A stretch of DNA of 64,000 bases, from assembly GCF_004522215.1 (NCBI RefSeq), contig NZ_SDLR01000004.1, positions 62,001 through 126,000 of the forward strand. The letters run 5' to 3'. The notes under the pieces are model-generated. The model worked only from the letters and a program-made list of their open reading frames with translations, did no database searches and was not told the DNA's origin. Positions 43,815 through 52,467 of the stretch are shown piece after piece (position 1 is the stretch's first letter; each line of letters opens with the position of its first letter). The translations under genes and the position numbers were made by a program. The DNA is from Ammoniphilus sp. YIM 78166. Its GTDB lineage: Bacteria > Bacillota > Bacilli > Aneurinibacillales > RAOX-1.

Positions 43815-43829
43815 TGATAATCAATATCA
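43815..43829 (-). promoter_or_regulatory. Fur box 2
   Basis: TGATAATCAATATCA, exactly 30 bp from box 1. Between the iron operon and the divergent MarR gene, so either or both may be iron-controlled. Confidence 0.8.
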
Positions 43830-43931
43830 CTAAAACTGTCAAACCTTTTTTCTTGAACAAGCATATTGACCTTGCACAAACGTTTCACATTCTGTAATAT
43901 CAAAAACTGAGAAGCTATAAAGGGGGATCCT

Positions 43932-44372
43932 ATGGACTATCACGATTACTCATTAGATAAATCTCTCGGTTATAAACTAGCAAAATCATCCCGCCTTTTA
44001 ACTAACCGCCTCAACCAAACCTTTCGAGAGCATGGTTTGCCCATTACGGTTGAACAATGGTCCATTATGGTTCAGCTCTGGGAGAATGACGGACTCACTC
44101 AAAACGATCTAGCCATCCTAACAGATAAGGATCAGCCTAGCGTCTCTCGTTTAATTGATAATATGATCAAGCGGAATTTAGTAAAAAGAGTACCCCATCC
44201 TACGGACCGACGCACAAATTTAATTTATTTAAGCCCTTTTGGCAGTGAAATTCAAAAAGAATTAATCTCCCTTGTGTTGAAAACGCTAGCAGAAACCTCA
44301 AAGGGAATTGATCCAAAAGAAATGGAGATATGCTTTTCTGTATTGGATCGGGTGATTGAGAACCTAAAATAA
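43932..44372 (+). CDS. MarR-family regulator
   Basis: 146 residues with a winged helix: LTQNDLAILTDKDQPSVSRLI, then wing VKRVPHPTDRRTNLIYLSP. ATG follows AAAGGGGGATCCT. Divergent from the iron operon across the Fur boxes. Target unknown; the operon or itself are candidates. Confidence 0.85.
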   Translation: MDYHDYSLDKSLGYKLAKSSRLLTNRLNQTFREHGLPITVEQWSIMVQLWENDGLTQNDLAILTDKDQPSVSRLIDNMIKRNLVKRVPHPTDRRTNLIYLSPFGSEIQKELISLVLKTLAETSKGIDPKEMEICFSVLDRVIENLK

Positions 44373-44398
44373 GAGCCCAGAAGGGCTCTTATTTTATT
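44368..44398 (+). terminator. Terminator after marR-like gene
   Basis: AATAAGAGCCC-AGAA-GGGCTCTTATT followed by TTATTTT. Confidence 0.85.
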
Positions 44399-44456
44399 TT
44401 AGGAAGCTGAAGATTATAGTTTGGTGCAGCGATGAGAGAGGCACGTAACCATAAAG

Positions 44457-44486
44457 TTGTTACCAAAATGATAAATATGGTATATT
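44457..44486 (+). promoter_or_regulatory. Promoter of the phosphoesterase gene
   Basis: TTGTTA, 18-bp spacer, TATATT. The expected start point near 44493 falls inside the longest reading, supporting the downstream GTG start. Confidence 0.55.
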
Positions 44487-44526
44487 CTGTATGAAAATCA
44501 AGCACTGGAAAGGAGCCTCACGCTAC

Positions 44527-45378
44527 GTGACCGTACCCAAAACCAATCGTCGTGCTTTCCTGAAAAAGTCTGCAAGGTTTTACTTAGGGTTGCTGGGAAC
44601 AGGGATGCTAGGTACAGCTTTCTCCGTTATGGGCGAACGTTTCTGGTATAAAATTAATACATTTCCGCTAACCGTAAAAAATCTCCCTGATGCCTTTAAG
44701 GGCTGGAAGATTGTTCATTTTAGTGATGCCCATCTGGGCTTTTATTATGATGCCAAGCATTTTAGACGAGTGATTGAGATAATAAATGAGCTTAATCCTG
44801 ATATCCTACTGTTTACAGGAGATCTCGTCAATACCGGCTCCCCCTGGCCTGCGCAAGCCATTTCCCTTTTATCTGAGCTAAAGACGCCACGAGGGGGAAA
44901 ATGGGCCGTGTTGGGAAACCATGATTATTGGTCAAGAGAACAAGTTAAAGTGTCTCTTGCTGCTTCTGAGTTTACCGTGTTGGAAAATACTCACCGATTC
45001 ATAGAAAACGAGAGGCAACGTTTATATATCGCTGGAGTAGAGGATGTTCTCTATGGTCGCCCCAATTTAGATATAGCTCTAGATGGTTTATCAAACCAAG
45101 ACTGCGTTATGCTCATGGTACACGAGCCTGATTTTGTGGTACGAAGTCAGGACTATCCGGTATGTGTTCAGTTTTCTGGCCACTCTCATGGTGGGCAAGT
45201 ACGGATCCCTTTGATCGGTCATGTCGTCACTCCCCTAGGCGCAAAGCAATATGTCGATGGCTTGTATTATATAGGAGAGAAACAACTGCCCCTCTATGTA
45301 AACCGCGGCATCGGAACAAGCACCTTACCCGTGCGATTTTTTTGCCGACCAGAAATCACGGCGTTCACAATTTCTTAA
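44527..45378 (+). CDS. Tat-exported metallophosphoesterase (YkuE-like)
   Basis: 283 residues from GTG 44527, after AAAGGAG; an ATG at 44491 lies at the transcription start. Twin-arginine signal TNRRAFLKKSARF followed by a hydrophobic stretch. Metal-binding motifs: HFSDAHLGF, LLFTGDLVNTG, VLGNHDYW, and GHSHGGQVRIP. Calcineurin-like phosphoesterase acting outside the cell, as in B. subtilis YkuE; substrate unknown. Confidence 0.87.
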   Translation: MTVPKTNRRAFLKKSARFYLGLLGTGMLGTAFSVMGERFWYKINTFPLTVKNLPDAFKGWKIVHFSDAHLGFYYDAKHFRRVIEIINELNPDILLFTGDLVNTGSPWPAQAISLLSELKTPRGGKWAVLGNHDYWSREQVKVSLAASEFTVLENTHRFIENERQRLYIAGVEDVLYGRPNLDIALDGLSNQDCVMLMVHEPDFVVRSQDYPVCVQFSGHSHGGQVRIPLIGHVVTPLGAKQYVDGLYYIGEKQLPLYVNRGIGTSTLPVRFFCRPEITAFTIS

Positions 45379-45461
45379 TTTTTAATTAAGAATTATACAA
45401 CAAAAAATGGTATACTGAAAAACGATCCAAAATCATCCAATAAGCATGAGGAGGCATTATC

Positions 45462-45902
45462 ATGGGCACCAATCTTACCCAGGTATTAAACAAGCAAATT
45501 GCGAACTGGTCCGTATTATACATCAAGTTACATAACTTCCACTGGTATGTGAAAGGACCTCAATTCTTTACCCTGCATACGAAATTCGAGGAGCTTTATA
45601 CTGAAGCCTCCCTCCATATTGATGAGTTAGCGGAGCGTTTGCTTGCTCTAGGCGGTCAGCCAGTGGCTACCATGAAGGGGGCAATGGAACTGGCTTCCGT
45701 ACAAGAAGCGAAGGGAAATGAAGTGGCTGAGGAAATGGTTCAATCGGTTATCCATGATTTCTCCCAAATTATTGGAGAATTAAAAGAAGGCATGAGCATC
45801 GCTGAGCAAAAGGATGATGAGACTACAGGGGATATGCTTCTTGCTATTCATTCCTCTCTTGAGAAGCACGCGTGGATGCTGCGTTCGTTCCTAGGTAAAT
45901 AA
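45462..45902 (+). CDS. dps: Dps-like mini-ferritin
   Basis: 146 residues. Ferroxidase-site residues in [20 protein letters not shown] (His-x-x-His) and [18 protein letters not shown] (Asp and Glu). Dodecameric iron-storing DNA-protection protein active in stationary phase and peroxide stress. ATG follows ATGAGGAGGCATTATC. A convincing PerR box was not found upstream. Confidence 0.92.
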   Translation: MGTNLTQVLNKQIANWSVLYIKLHNFHWYVKGPQFFTLHTKFEELYTEASLHIDELAERLLALGGQPVATMKGAMELASVQEAKGNEVAEEMVQSVIHDFSQIIGELKEGMSIAEQKDDETTGDMLLAIHSSLEKHAWMLRSFLGK

Positions 45903-45914
45903 GCTGTTTCAAAG

Positions 45915-45945
45915 GTCGGGACCCTCAATTGAGGGTCTTTTTATT
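45915..45945 (+). terminator. Terminator after dps
   Basis: GACCCTC-AATT-GAGGGTC followed by TTTTTATTTTT. Confidence 0.9.
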
Positions 45946-46142
45946 TTTATTTCTATATAAACTAATTTTATTTCCAGGGTAATTTTCAGATAAAGAATCT
46001 CCTCCCCCACTCTCATCTTTCTTCTTTATTAGCCGATATAACTAATAGAATATATTCCTCGTAATTGTCACATCTTCGAGGAACCAAGTTCCGCTTCATG
46101 CGTCTAAATACAATAGGAGATTACTAGAAAAAGGAGGTCAAC

Positions 46143-47810
46143 ATGCTCACCAAAGAATACATAGCTAGAATAAGCAAATGGGGTTTAGCACTCATGCTCT
46201 CCACCACCTTGCTTTTCCCTACGGTCAGCAACGCGAACCCTGTTGCTCAAGAACCATCCATCTCCGTAAAGCTCGTTAATTTTATCGGGAACCCAACGCG
46301 ACTCACAATCGAACTAAACGGTAATTATACCGTAGACGGAAGCTCTTTAACCTTAGCTGCTGGGGCTTATGAAATCCGAATTGAAAATGAAAGACTTACC
46401 CTCTCTCAGAATGGACAAGCGTATCTCACCAACCAAGCGGGCTTGACGTTAAAACCTAGCTCGGGCCAATTGATAATGAAAATTAACCAGCGCCCCTATT
46501 TAGGAATGATGAACTTTACGCTGGAGAATGGGAAAACCATCCGTCCCGTAAATACCTTGCCTATTGAGGATTATGTAAAAGGCGTCATTCCCTTTGAAAT
46601 GCCAGCATCTTGGAACATAGAAGCATTGAAGGCTCAGGCCGTTGCTATTCGGACCTATGCAATCCGACGCCAGAATCAAGTGATTGATGATACGACGAAT
46701 TTCCAAGTCTATGGAGGCTTTAATCAGCTCGTCAACAGCACACAAGCAGCGAATGAAACCAGTGGGCAAGTATTGACTTTTAAAGGAGAATGGGTCGAGA
46801 CTGTCTACTCTTCTAGTAACGGAGGAAAAACGGAAGCTAGCGGCAGCTTATGGAGGCCCTTTGACTACCTCCTGTCGCAGGATGATCCTTATGATCCCAA
46901 AAATCCATGGTCCATTTCCTTCTCTAAGCAGCAGATCGATGTCACTTCTCTCGATTTGTCACAACCGCAGCTTTGGTGGACCACTACCTTTGAAAAAGAT
47001 CTTAGCCTGATGAATGCCATGAGAACCTGGCTCCAGCAGAACGGATGGGCAGGCCGAGAGCTCAAAATCACCTCCGTACCCAAGTTTGAATGGGCCAATG
47101 TTAAAACCTTAGGAGGAAGAGAAACCAGGGCTTCGATTATTATCGAGTTTCTTGTCAGAGAGCCCCAAGGCACGACTCAACAGCAGCGCTTTGAACGCAG
47201 CGACCTCTCGCTTGTTGAAGTACGGAAAATGGTGGGGGGAGCCCACATCTTTAGAAGCTACTTTGTCGAGCCGGTTGAAGACTTAGGCACATCTTACACC
47301 GTGAAGGGAAATGGGTTCGGCCATGGAGTGGGGATGAGCCAGTATGGGGCTAAAGCTATGGCGGATCAGGGGTTGAAGATGGAGAACATTCTATCCTTCT
47401 ATTACCCAGGTACGTCATTGTCGGTTGCTAAACCTTCAACGTCCCTCGTGGTTTCTCAACCCATTCCCGTAACGGAACCAGCACCTGCGCCTACATCAGC
47501 GCCTCCAGCAACGGTAACCGCTGCAGCCATTCCCCCTGCCCCTGCAGTAAAGCCCAGCGTGACGGTTGCTCAACCGAAAGCACAGCCTGTAGTCGTCTCA
47601 AGATCGACCCCGGCCACGGTGCAAGGCAAGATTAAATCGACCGTGGTGGTTGGAGTTCGCAAGAATCCAAGCTTTGCCACTAAGCCTCACGCCACAGTCA
47701 AAAATGGCCAAGCCGTTCAAATCCTAGGGAAGAAGGATCGCTGGATACAAATCAAGGCAGGGACCGTTACGGGTTTTATTCCGGATAATTTTGTACAGGC
47801 TTCGAAATAA
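46143..47810 (+). CDS. SpoIID/LytB-domain protein with SH3 tail
   Basis: 555 residues. Signal peptide about 1-31; SpoIID/LytB region about 125-425 with IEDYVKGVIPFEMPASWN, EALKAQAVAIRTYAI, VYSSSNGGKTEASGS and GFGHGVGMSQYGAKAMA. A Pro/Ala/Val linker (about 435-490) leads to a bacterial SH3 domain (VGVRKNPSFATKPHATVKNG). SpoIID is a lytic transglycosylase of sporulation engulfment; this longer secreted form may remodel the vegetative wall. ATG follows AAAGGAGGTCAAC. Confidence 0.87.
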   Translation: MLTKEYIARISKWGLALMLSTTLLFPTVSNANPVAQEPSISVKLVNFIGNPTRLTIELNGNYTVDGSSLTLAAGAYEIRIENERLTLSQNGQAYLTNQAGLTLKPSSGQLIMKINQRPYLGMMNFTLENGKTIRPVNTLPIEDYVKGVIPFEMPASWNIEALKAQAVAIRTYAIRRQNQVIDDTTNFQVYGGFNQLVNSTQAANETSGQVLTFKGEWVETVYSSSNGGKTEASGSLWRPFDYLLSQDDPYDPKNPWSISFSKQQIDVTSLDLSQPQLWWTTTFEKDLSLMNAMRTWLQQNGWAGRELKITSVPKFEWANVKTLGGRETRASIIIEFLVREPQGTTQQQRFERSDLSLVEVRKMVGGAHIFRSYFVEPVEDLGTSYTVKGNGFGHGVGMSQYGAKAMADQGLKMENILSFYYPGTSLSVAKPSTSLVVSQPIPVTEPAPAPTSAPPATVTAAAIPPAPAVKPSVTVAQPKAQPVVVSRSTPATVQGKIKSTVVVGVRKNPSFATKPHATVKNGQAVQILGKKDRWIQIKAGTVTGFIPDNFVQASK

Positions 47811-47888
47811 GGTGTGATTTACATCACACCTTGATGGTGGTGTTACTGTTAAGATAGACTTATCAACAGTTCAAGGGGAGTGAATCGG

Positions 47889-48110
47889 ATGACACTCGTT
47901 AACGTTTCGGAAGTTTTTTTACAGTGTGAGCACCCATTCTATAAAGACGTGGAAGTACAATCGCTGGAAGTCAACTGCGTGTTGTACAGCTCCGCCACTT
48001 CCTATCAGTGTAACATCCAGCTTCCGACGCTGAATTGGGATCAGATGCTGCATCAGATCTCTATCGAACTCATCCGTTTACGATCCTATGAATGGTTGCA
48101 GCAACAGTAA
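47889..48110 (+). CDS. Hypothetical 73-residue protein
   Basis: ATG after AAGGGGAGTGAATCGG. Reads MTLVNVSEVFLQCEHPFYKD, then VEVQSLEVNCVLYSSATSY, with two cysteines and a mixed beta/helix pattern. No family recognised. Own terminator follows. Confidence 0.6.
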   Translation: MTLVNVSEVFLQCEHPFYKDVEVQSLEVNCVLYSSATSYQCNIQLPTLNWDQMLHQISIELIRLRSYEWLQQQ

Positions 48111-48151
48111 TGCAGTTGTGTATTAAAACTTGGGGGAGTTTTATTACATAG

Positions 48152-48178
48152 AAGGGCAGGAATTCCTGCCCTTTTTGT
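48152..48178 (+). terminator. Terminator
   Basis: Palindrome AAGGGCAGGAATTCCTGCCC followed by TTTTTG. Confidence 0.8.
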
Positions 48179-48289
48179 TATATGACGGCAAACCCTCCTT
48201 TTCGACGCTTGAAATGTACACAGCGGGTTATTTTTATGCTAAAATTCATATATATTTATAGAAAGCCATTATATCCTGAAGGATTGGTG

Positions 48290-48529
48290 ATGAGTGCGTT
48301 GGGTTTGTCCAAAGGTGAGATAAAGCGCCAAAAGATTTTGGGAGCCGTTATCGGGTTCGTGCAGACGAATCAGGGTTCACCCACCGTTCAGAATATTATG
48401 GAATTGACTGGAATACGGTCATTCAATACGGTATCCCGTCATTTGAAGGCCCTGCAGCAAGAAGGATTTCTAGACTGGGAACCTGGCTCCAATGGAAAGA
48501 TTACTGTACTGGGTGAGACTCCCTCATAG
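48290..48529 (+). CDS. LexA-like HTH protein without peptidase
   Basis: 79 residues; ATG after GAAGGATTGGTG. HTH resembling the LexA N-terminal domain: RQKILGAVIGFVQTNQGSPT, then MELTGIRSFNTVSRHLKALQ. No autoprotease domain follows. May be a small transcription factor. Longer upstream readings lack a ribosome site. Confidence 0.6.
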   Translation: MSALGLSKGEIKRQKILGAVIGFVQTNQGSPTVQNIMELTGIRSFNTVSRHLKALQQEGFLDWEPGSNGKITVLGETPS

Positions 48530-48548
48530 CTCTCCCCTATGCATTGCT

Positions 48549-48576
48549 AAGAACAGCCTTTTTAGGCTGTTTTTTC
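48549..48576 (+). terminator. Terminator
   Basis: AACAGCC-TTTTT-GGCTGTT followed by TTTTCTTTT. Confidence 0.85.
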
Positions 48577-48640
48577 TTTTCATTTTCCGGAACCGTCTGC
48601 TTGAAGATGAATATAATAAATATTTAGTTTATTTTTTATC

Positions 48641-48672
48641 TTGACATTTATCCTCCCACTAGATAGTATAAT
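48641..48672 (+). promoter_or_regulatory. Promoter of the riboswitch-terC transcript
   Basis: TTGACA at 48641-48646. With a 17-bp spacer the -10 is TAGTAT (48664-48669); TATAAT (48667-48672) would give 20 bp. Confidence 0.65.
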
Positions 48673-48680
48673 GAATATCA

Positions 48681-48822
48681 GTTGGAACAAAGGGGAGTAG
48701 CTTTCAGGATTTTCCTGAAACAAAGTCGTCATTACGTGGAATTAAGATTCCACCGGCTTTGTTGGTACATATTCTTGTACTTAGCAAGACCTTTGCCTTA
48801 TGGCAGAGGTCTTTTTATTTTT
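48681..48822 (+). ncRNA. yybP-ykoY (Mn2+) riboswitch
   Basis: Conserved AAAGGGGAGTAGC (48689-48701) near the 5' side, then GTCGTCATTACG and an ACCGGCTTTGTTGGT segment, followed by a terminator hairpin AGACCT...AGGTCT with T-tract (48787-48816). This class senses Mn2+ and controls Mn exporters. It precedes terC directly, the classic arrangement. Additional pairing is possible between CCTTATGGC (48796-48804) and GCCATAAGG (48823-48831). Confidence 0.9.
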
Positions 48823-48861
48823 GCCATAAGGACATCAAAATTCATGTAAGGAGAGGGTAGC

Positions 48862-49566
48862 GTGTTGTTTGAAACCGAGTTTTGGATGGCCTTATTAACG
48901 ATTATTGCAATTGATTTAGTACTCGCGGGTGACAACGCTGTTGTTATTGCTCTAGCTAGTCGTAACCTGCCTGCTGACCAGCGCAACAAAGCCATTTTGT
49001 GGGGAACCTTCGGAGCCGTCGTGATCCGGATACTCTTAACCCTAGTTGCCGTATGGCTTTTGAAGATTCCGCTTCTTCAAGCGATTGGTGGAATTCTACT
49101 TATCTATGTGGCTATTAAGCTACTGAAGAACGAAGAAGAAACCGAACATATTCAAGCGGGGATGACCTTAAAACAAGCGATCCAAACGATCGTGGTAGCA
49201 GACCTGATTATGGGCTTAGATAACGTACTAGCGATTGCCGGTGCGGCTCACGGAAATATGGTCCTTGTCGTGCTAGGTCTAGCGATCAGCATCCCGATTG
49301 TGGTTTGGGGAAGTAAGTGGATTGCAGCTTGGATGAATCGTTTCCCTATCATTGTTTACATCGGAGCAGGGATCCTGGCGTACACCGCTGGAACGATGAT
49401 TACCCATGATAAACTTACCCAATCCTATATTCTTTCGAATATCCCAGGATCCAATTGGCTCCTGCCTGTCTTAAGCGTAGTGTTTGTCATCGGATTAGGT
49501 AAATGGCTGAACAGAAACCAACCGGCTTCTCTTCAAACCGAAGAAACGAATACGAAAGCAGTTTAG
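48862..49566 (+). CDS. TerC-family membrane protein, probable Mn exporter
   Basis: 234 residues from GTG after AAGGAGAGGGTAGC. Seven membrane segments; conserved DLVLAGDNAVVIALA and VVADLIMGLDNVLAIAGA carry the acidic metal-site residues. YkoY/YceF-type TerC proteins export Mn2+; control by the Mn riboswitch supports this. Confidence 0.88.
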   Translation: MLFETEFWMALLTIIAIDLVLAGDNAVVIALASRNLPADQRNKAILWGTFGAVVIRILLTLVAVWLLKIPLLQAIGGILLIYVAIKLLKNEEETEHIQAGMTLKQAIQTIVVADLIMGLDNVLAIAGAAHGNMVLVVLGLAISIPIVVWGSKWIAAWMNRFPIIVYIGAGILAYTAGTMITHDKLTQSYILSNIPGSNWLLPVLSVVFVIGLGKWLNRNQPASLQTEETNTKAV

Positions 49567-49575
49567 AGAAAAAAG

Positions 49576-49607
49576 AAGGGTGACCCTAGTAGCCATGGGG
49601 TCACCCT
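49576..49607 (-). terminator. Terminator of the lost chemoreceptor gene
   Basis: AAGGGTGACCC...GGGGTCACCCTT with a T-run on the minus strand (CTTTTTT). It may also serve terC poorly on the plus strand. Confidence 0.7.
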
Positions 49608-49614
49608 TCATCAC

Positions 49615-49757
49615 TTATACTTTGAATTTTCCAATCATGCCTCTTAAATCCTCCGCCATCTTACCTAAAGAGAGAGAAGAATTAGAGATCTCCTCCATCG
49701 ACGCTAGCTGTTCCTCCGCTGAAGCAGCTACATTTTGTGAGTGGGCTGCAGATTTTC
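49615..49757 (-). pseudogene. C-terminal scar of a methyl-accepting chemotaxis gene
   Basis: The minus strand encodes about 47 residues: SAAHSQNVAASAEEQLASME, then a segment ending DLRGMIGKFKV and a stop, the typical last part of a chemoreceptor. It has no start and no upstream body; it abuts the spo0A terminator. A deletion removed the rest, while its own terminator survived. Confidence 0.75.
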
Positions 49758-49767
49758 CTAGAAGAAA

Positions 49768-49822
49768 AAGAAGCTGTAGCTAAAGGTCGGAGAATCGACT
49801 TTTAGCTACAGCCCTTTTTGTT
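49768..49822 (-). terminator. spo0A terminator
   Basis: GGGCTGTAGCTAAAAGTC / ...TTTAGCTACAGCTTC hairpin (minus strand), then TTTTTCTTC. Confidence 0.8.
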
Positions 49823-49831
49823 CTGGCTATT

Positions 49832-50641
49832 CTAATTTGCTACAGATTGCAAACGAATCTGGTCGGCCAGCATTGCAATAAACTCTGAATTCGTGGGTTT
49901 GCACTTCATTTTATTAACAGTGTAGCCGAATAGAGAATTTATCGATTCCATATTTCCTCTGGACCACCCTACATCAATTGCATGCCTGATGGCCCTTTCT
50001 ACCCTCGCCGACGTGGTATTGTACTTCTTAGCCAGATCAGGGTATAGGACCTTGGTAATAGAACCTAATAATTCAATATCACGATACACCATAGAAATGG
50101 CTTCCCGTAGATAGAGATAACCTTTAATGTGGGCGGGGATGCCCATCTCCACCAAGTAAGACGTCACGATTTGATCAAGGGACTTTCCATTGTTCAACTC
50201 TACGCCTTTTTTCACTGAAAAAGAGGATTCTGCCGGAACCAGTGACGGCATGGGAGTGGAGTCTGCACTGCCGCTCACCTCCCTGATTCGCTTAATCAGA
50301 AGGTCCATATTAAAAGGCTTTAAGATATAGTAATTTGCCCCTAGTTCAAGAGCCCGCTTCGTGATGTCTTCATGACCGAATCCGGTAAGTACAATAACTT
50401 TGGGCTGCTTAGCCAAATTCATCGTTCTTAAGTATTCTAATACGGCTAATCCATCTAAGTTTGGCATAATAATGTCGAGAATTAATACATCTGGAATGCC
50501 CTTCTCCAGAACAGTAAACACCTCATTGCCATTATAGGCAATGCCCTCAACAGACATATCCGCTTGACTTCCTATATAATCCGCTAGGATGTCTGTAAAT
50601 TCCTTATTATCATCCACTAAAACCACACTGATGTTTGCCAA
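49832..50641 (-). CDS. spo0A: Sporulation master regulator Spo0A
   Basis: 269 residues, TTG start after GGGGAGAGTTTC. Receiver domain with [10 protein letters not shown], phospho-acceptor Asp in [18 protein letters not shown], and YYILKPF. C-terminal DNA-binding domain is highly conserved: [40 protein letters not shown], and [17 protein letters not shown]. Phosphorylated through kinases and a phosphorelay, it switches on sporulation. Unusually, spoIVB and recN are not next to it; neighbours are terC and mgtE. Confidence 0.95.
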   Translation of the reverse strand: MANISVVLVDDNKEFTDILADYIGSQADMSVEGIAYNGNEVFTVLEKGIPDVLILDIIMPNLDGLAVLEYLRTMNLAKQPKVIVLTGFGHEDITKRALELGANYYILKPFNMDLLIKRIREVSGSADSTPMPSLVPAESSFSVKKGVELNNGKSLDQIVTSYLVEMGIPAHIKGYLYLREAISMVYRDIELLGSITKVLYPDLAKKYNTTSARVERAIRHAIDVGWSRGNMESINSLFGYTVNKMKCKPTNSEFIAMLADQIRLQSVAN

Positions 50642-50909
50642 AGAAACTCTCCCCTTAGGTGTATATTTACTAATACTAAAGTTTCTCGTAAACCATCATC
50701 GTTTCCTCTATTTATTATTCCAAAAATTCCTATCAGATCTGATAAAATTCGACCTTATCAGACCTTATCAGTAAAGAAAACTTGGCTGGCGCCAAGCTTT
50801 GGCGCAGAAAACTCCACTTGACATCTTTATATCAAGTGAGTTGTGCGACAGCCTAGTTGCCCTTATGCAGATATAGAATTCTAGATATCTTATAAATTCT
50901 TATCTGCAA
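50642..50909. promoter_or_regulatory. Structured region upstream of spo0A
   Basis: Contains palindrome TATCAGATCTGATA (50731-50744), a direct 10-bp duplication GACCTTATCA at 50751-50770, a 0A-box-like TTCGACC (50748-50754), and hairpins GCGCCAA-GCT-TTGGCGC (about 50799-50815) and CACTTGA...TCAAGTG (about 50816-50840). Likely holds the spo0A promoter and operators, but no exact promoter was fixed. Confidence 0.5.
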
Positions 50910-50940
50910 AAAAAAAAAGGCCAGATTACTCTGACCCTTC
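50910..50940 (-). terminator. mgtE terminator
   Basis: GGGTCAGA-GTAA-TCTGGCC followed by eleven T on the minus strand. Confidence 0.8.
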
Positions 50941-52320
50941 TCAACCTGTAATGTGGGCTAAAAACATGGAGGCAATTCCAAAGTAGACGAATAAAGAGAA
51001 AATGTCATTCAACGTGGTGATTAAAGGGCCGGATGCCACAGCAGGGTCTATATCAAAGCGATATAACAACAAAGGAATCACCGTTCCTGCAAGGGTTCCA
51101 ATAATTAGCGTCAGCAGCAAAGAGCTTCCTACCACTAAGCCCAAGACGAGGTCGTCTCTCCACACATAAGCCACAATGGTAATTAATACACTACACACAA
51201 TCCCAATAATTAAACCGACACCGAACTCTCGAACCACCAATTTAATGACCGTTCTCCGATCGATATCTTGAGAAACTAGACCACGAACGACAACAGCAAG
51301 AGATTGAGTTCCTGTATTTCCGGTCATCCCTGCAATCATCGGCATAAAGAACGCGAGAGACACTACCTGCTGGAGTGTATCTTCGAACTGGCTAATAATA
51401 CTTCCTGATATGAGTCCAATAAATAAGAGAAGGATCAACCAGGGCAAGCGCCGAAAAGACGCAACAAAAGCACCCGTTTGAAAATCAATGGATTTCCCTG
51501 AAGCGGATAGCTTTTCTATATCCTCATTCGCTTCTTGAATGATAACGTCCAACACGTCATCGACTGTAACAATCCCGACTACGTGCTCTTCATGATCCAC
51601 CACAGGTACAGCAATAAAATCATATCGTTCAATTAAGCTAGCTACTTCTTCTTGGTCTGCATCGACAGGAACAGAAATCACACGCGTAAACATAATATTG
51701 TCTACTTTGTCATTGAGGTTAGCGAGCAAAAGATCTCGGTATGAAACGACACCCACTAGCTTTTTCTCTTCATTTAAGACATAGAGGTAGTAAATATTTT
51801 CTGCCATAGAGGCAAAAGCTTTAAGCTTATCTACAGCTTCTCGTACGGTATAGTAATTCCGAATCCAGACAAACCGGTTCGTCATCAGACCCCCAGCTGT
51901 ATCACGCGGATATTGCATAAGGTTCTTGACCGTTTGGGATTCTTCTTTCTTCATGGAAGCAAGGAACTCTTCACTATTCTCAATGGTTAACTCATGAAGC
52001 AAGTCAACCAAATCATCATTTTCCATCAGGTCCATGACCTCAGACGACTTAGCGACTCCCAACTTGTGGAGGATTTGCAATTGTAGATCAGTATCTAATT
52101 CTTGGAGAAGTATCGCTACCTGCTTAGAGGAAAGAAAGGTTAAAAACTTATGGCGATGTTTTTCTGGTAAGTTTTTATATAAATGGGCTATATCATAGGG
52201 CTGAAGTTCCTCCATAATCAGCTTAAAGTCTTCTTTCTTCAATTCCTTCATAAGCTTAATGACGACAAGCAAGATTTGACTTTCTGTCATTTGATTGATA
52301 TTAAGCTTGTTAATATTCAC
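50941..52320 (-). CDS. mgtE: Magnesium transporter MgtE
   Basis: 459 residues from GTG 52320, chosen for its GGTGGGGATT site; a GTG at 52332 is an alternative. N domain about 20-120, two CBS domains about 130-250 (MFTRVISVPVDADQEEVASL, VVGIVTVDDVLDVIIQEA), then five membrane segments with PMIAGMTGNTGTQSLAVVVRG. The cytosolic domains gate the channel by Mg2+. No M-box riboswitch was seen upstream. Confidence 0.92.
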   Translation of the reverse strand: MNINKLNINQMTESQILLVVIKLMKELKKEDFKLIMEELQPYDIAHLYKNLPEKHRHKFLTFLSSKQVAILLQELDTDLQLQILHKLGVAKSSEVMDLMENDDLVDLLHELTIENSEEFLASMKKEESQTVKNLMQYPRDTAGGLMTNRFVWIRNYYTVREAVDKLKAFASMAENIYYLYVLNEEKKLVGVVSYRDLLLANLNDKVDNIMFTRVISVPVDADQEEVASLIERYDFIAVPVVDHEEHVVGIVTVDDVLDVIIQEANEDIEKLSASGKSIDFQTGAFVASFRRLPWLILLLFIGLISGSIISQFEDTLQQVVSLAFFMPMIAGMTGNTGTQSLAVVVRGLVSQDIDRRTVIKLVVREFGVGLIIGIVCSVLITIVAYVWRDDLVLGLVVGSSLLLTLIIGTLAGTVIPLLLYRFDIDPAVASGPLITTLNDIFSLFVYFGIASMFLAHITG

Positions 52321-52467
52321 AATCCCCACCACCTGACAAGCTACAGCTTTCTGATGTTCCCATGGTAAACCAAAACCTCTTCTTAGTCAAAATGAAATTG
52401 GAATAACAACCTCTGCCGTAAGGAACGCTATAAACGAAGATTAATGTTAAGGTGGAGGTTATTACAT

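Noticed and set aside
44491..44526. Upstream ATG of the phosphoesterase
   Set aside because: It lies at the predicted transcription start and lacks a ribosome site; the GTG at 44527 has one.
45379..45461. PerR box upstream of dps
   Set aside because: The AT-rich sequence matches the TTATAATnATTATAA consensus at too few positions to claim.
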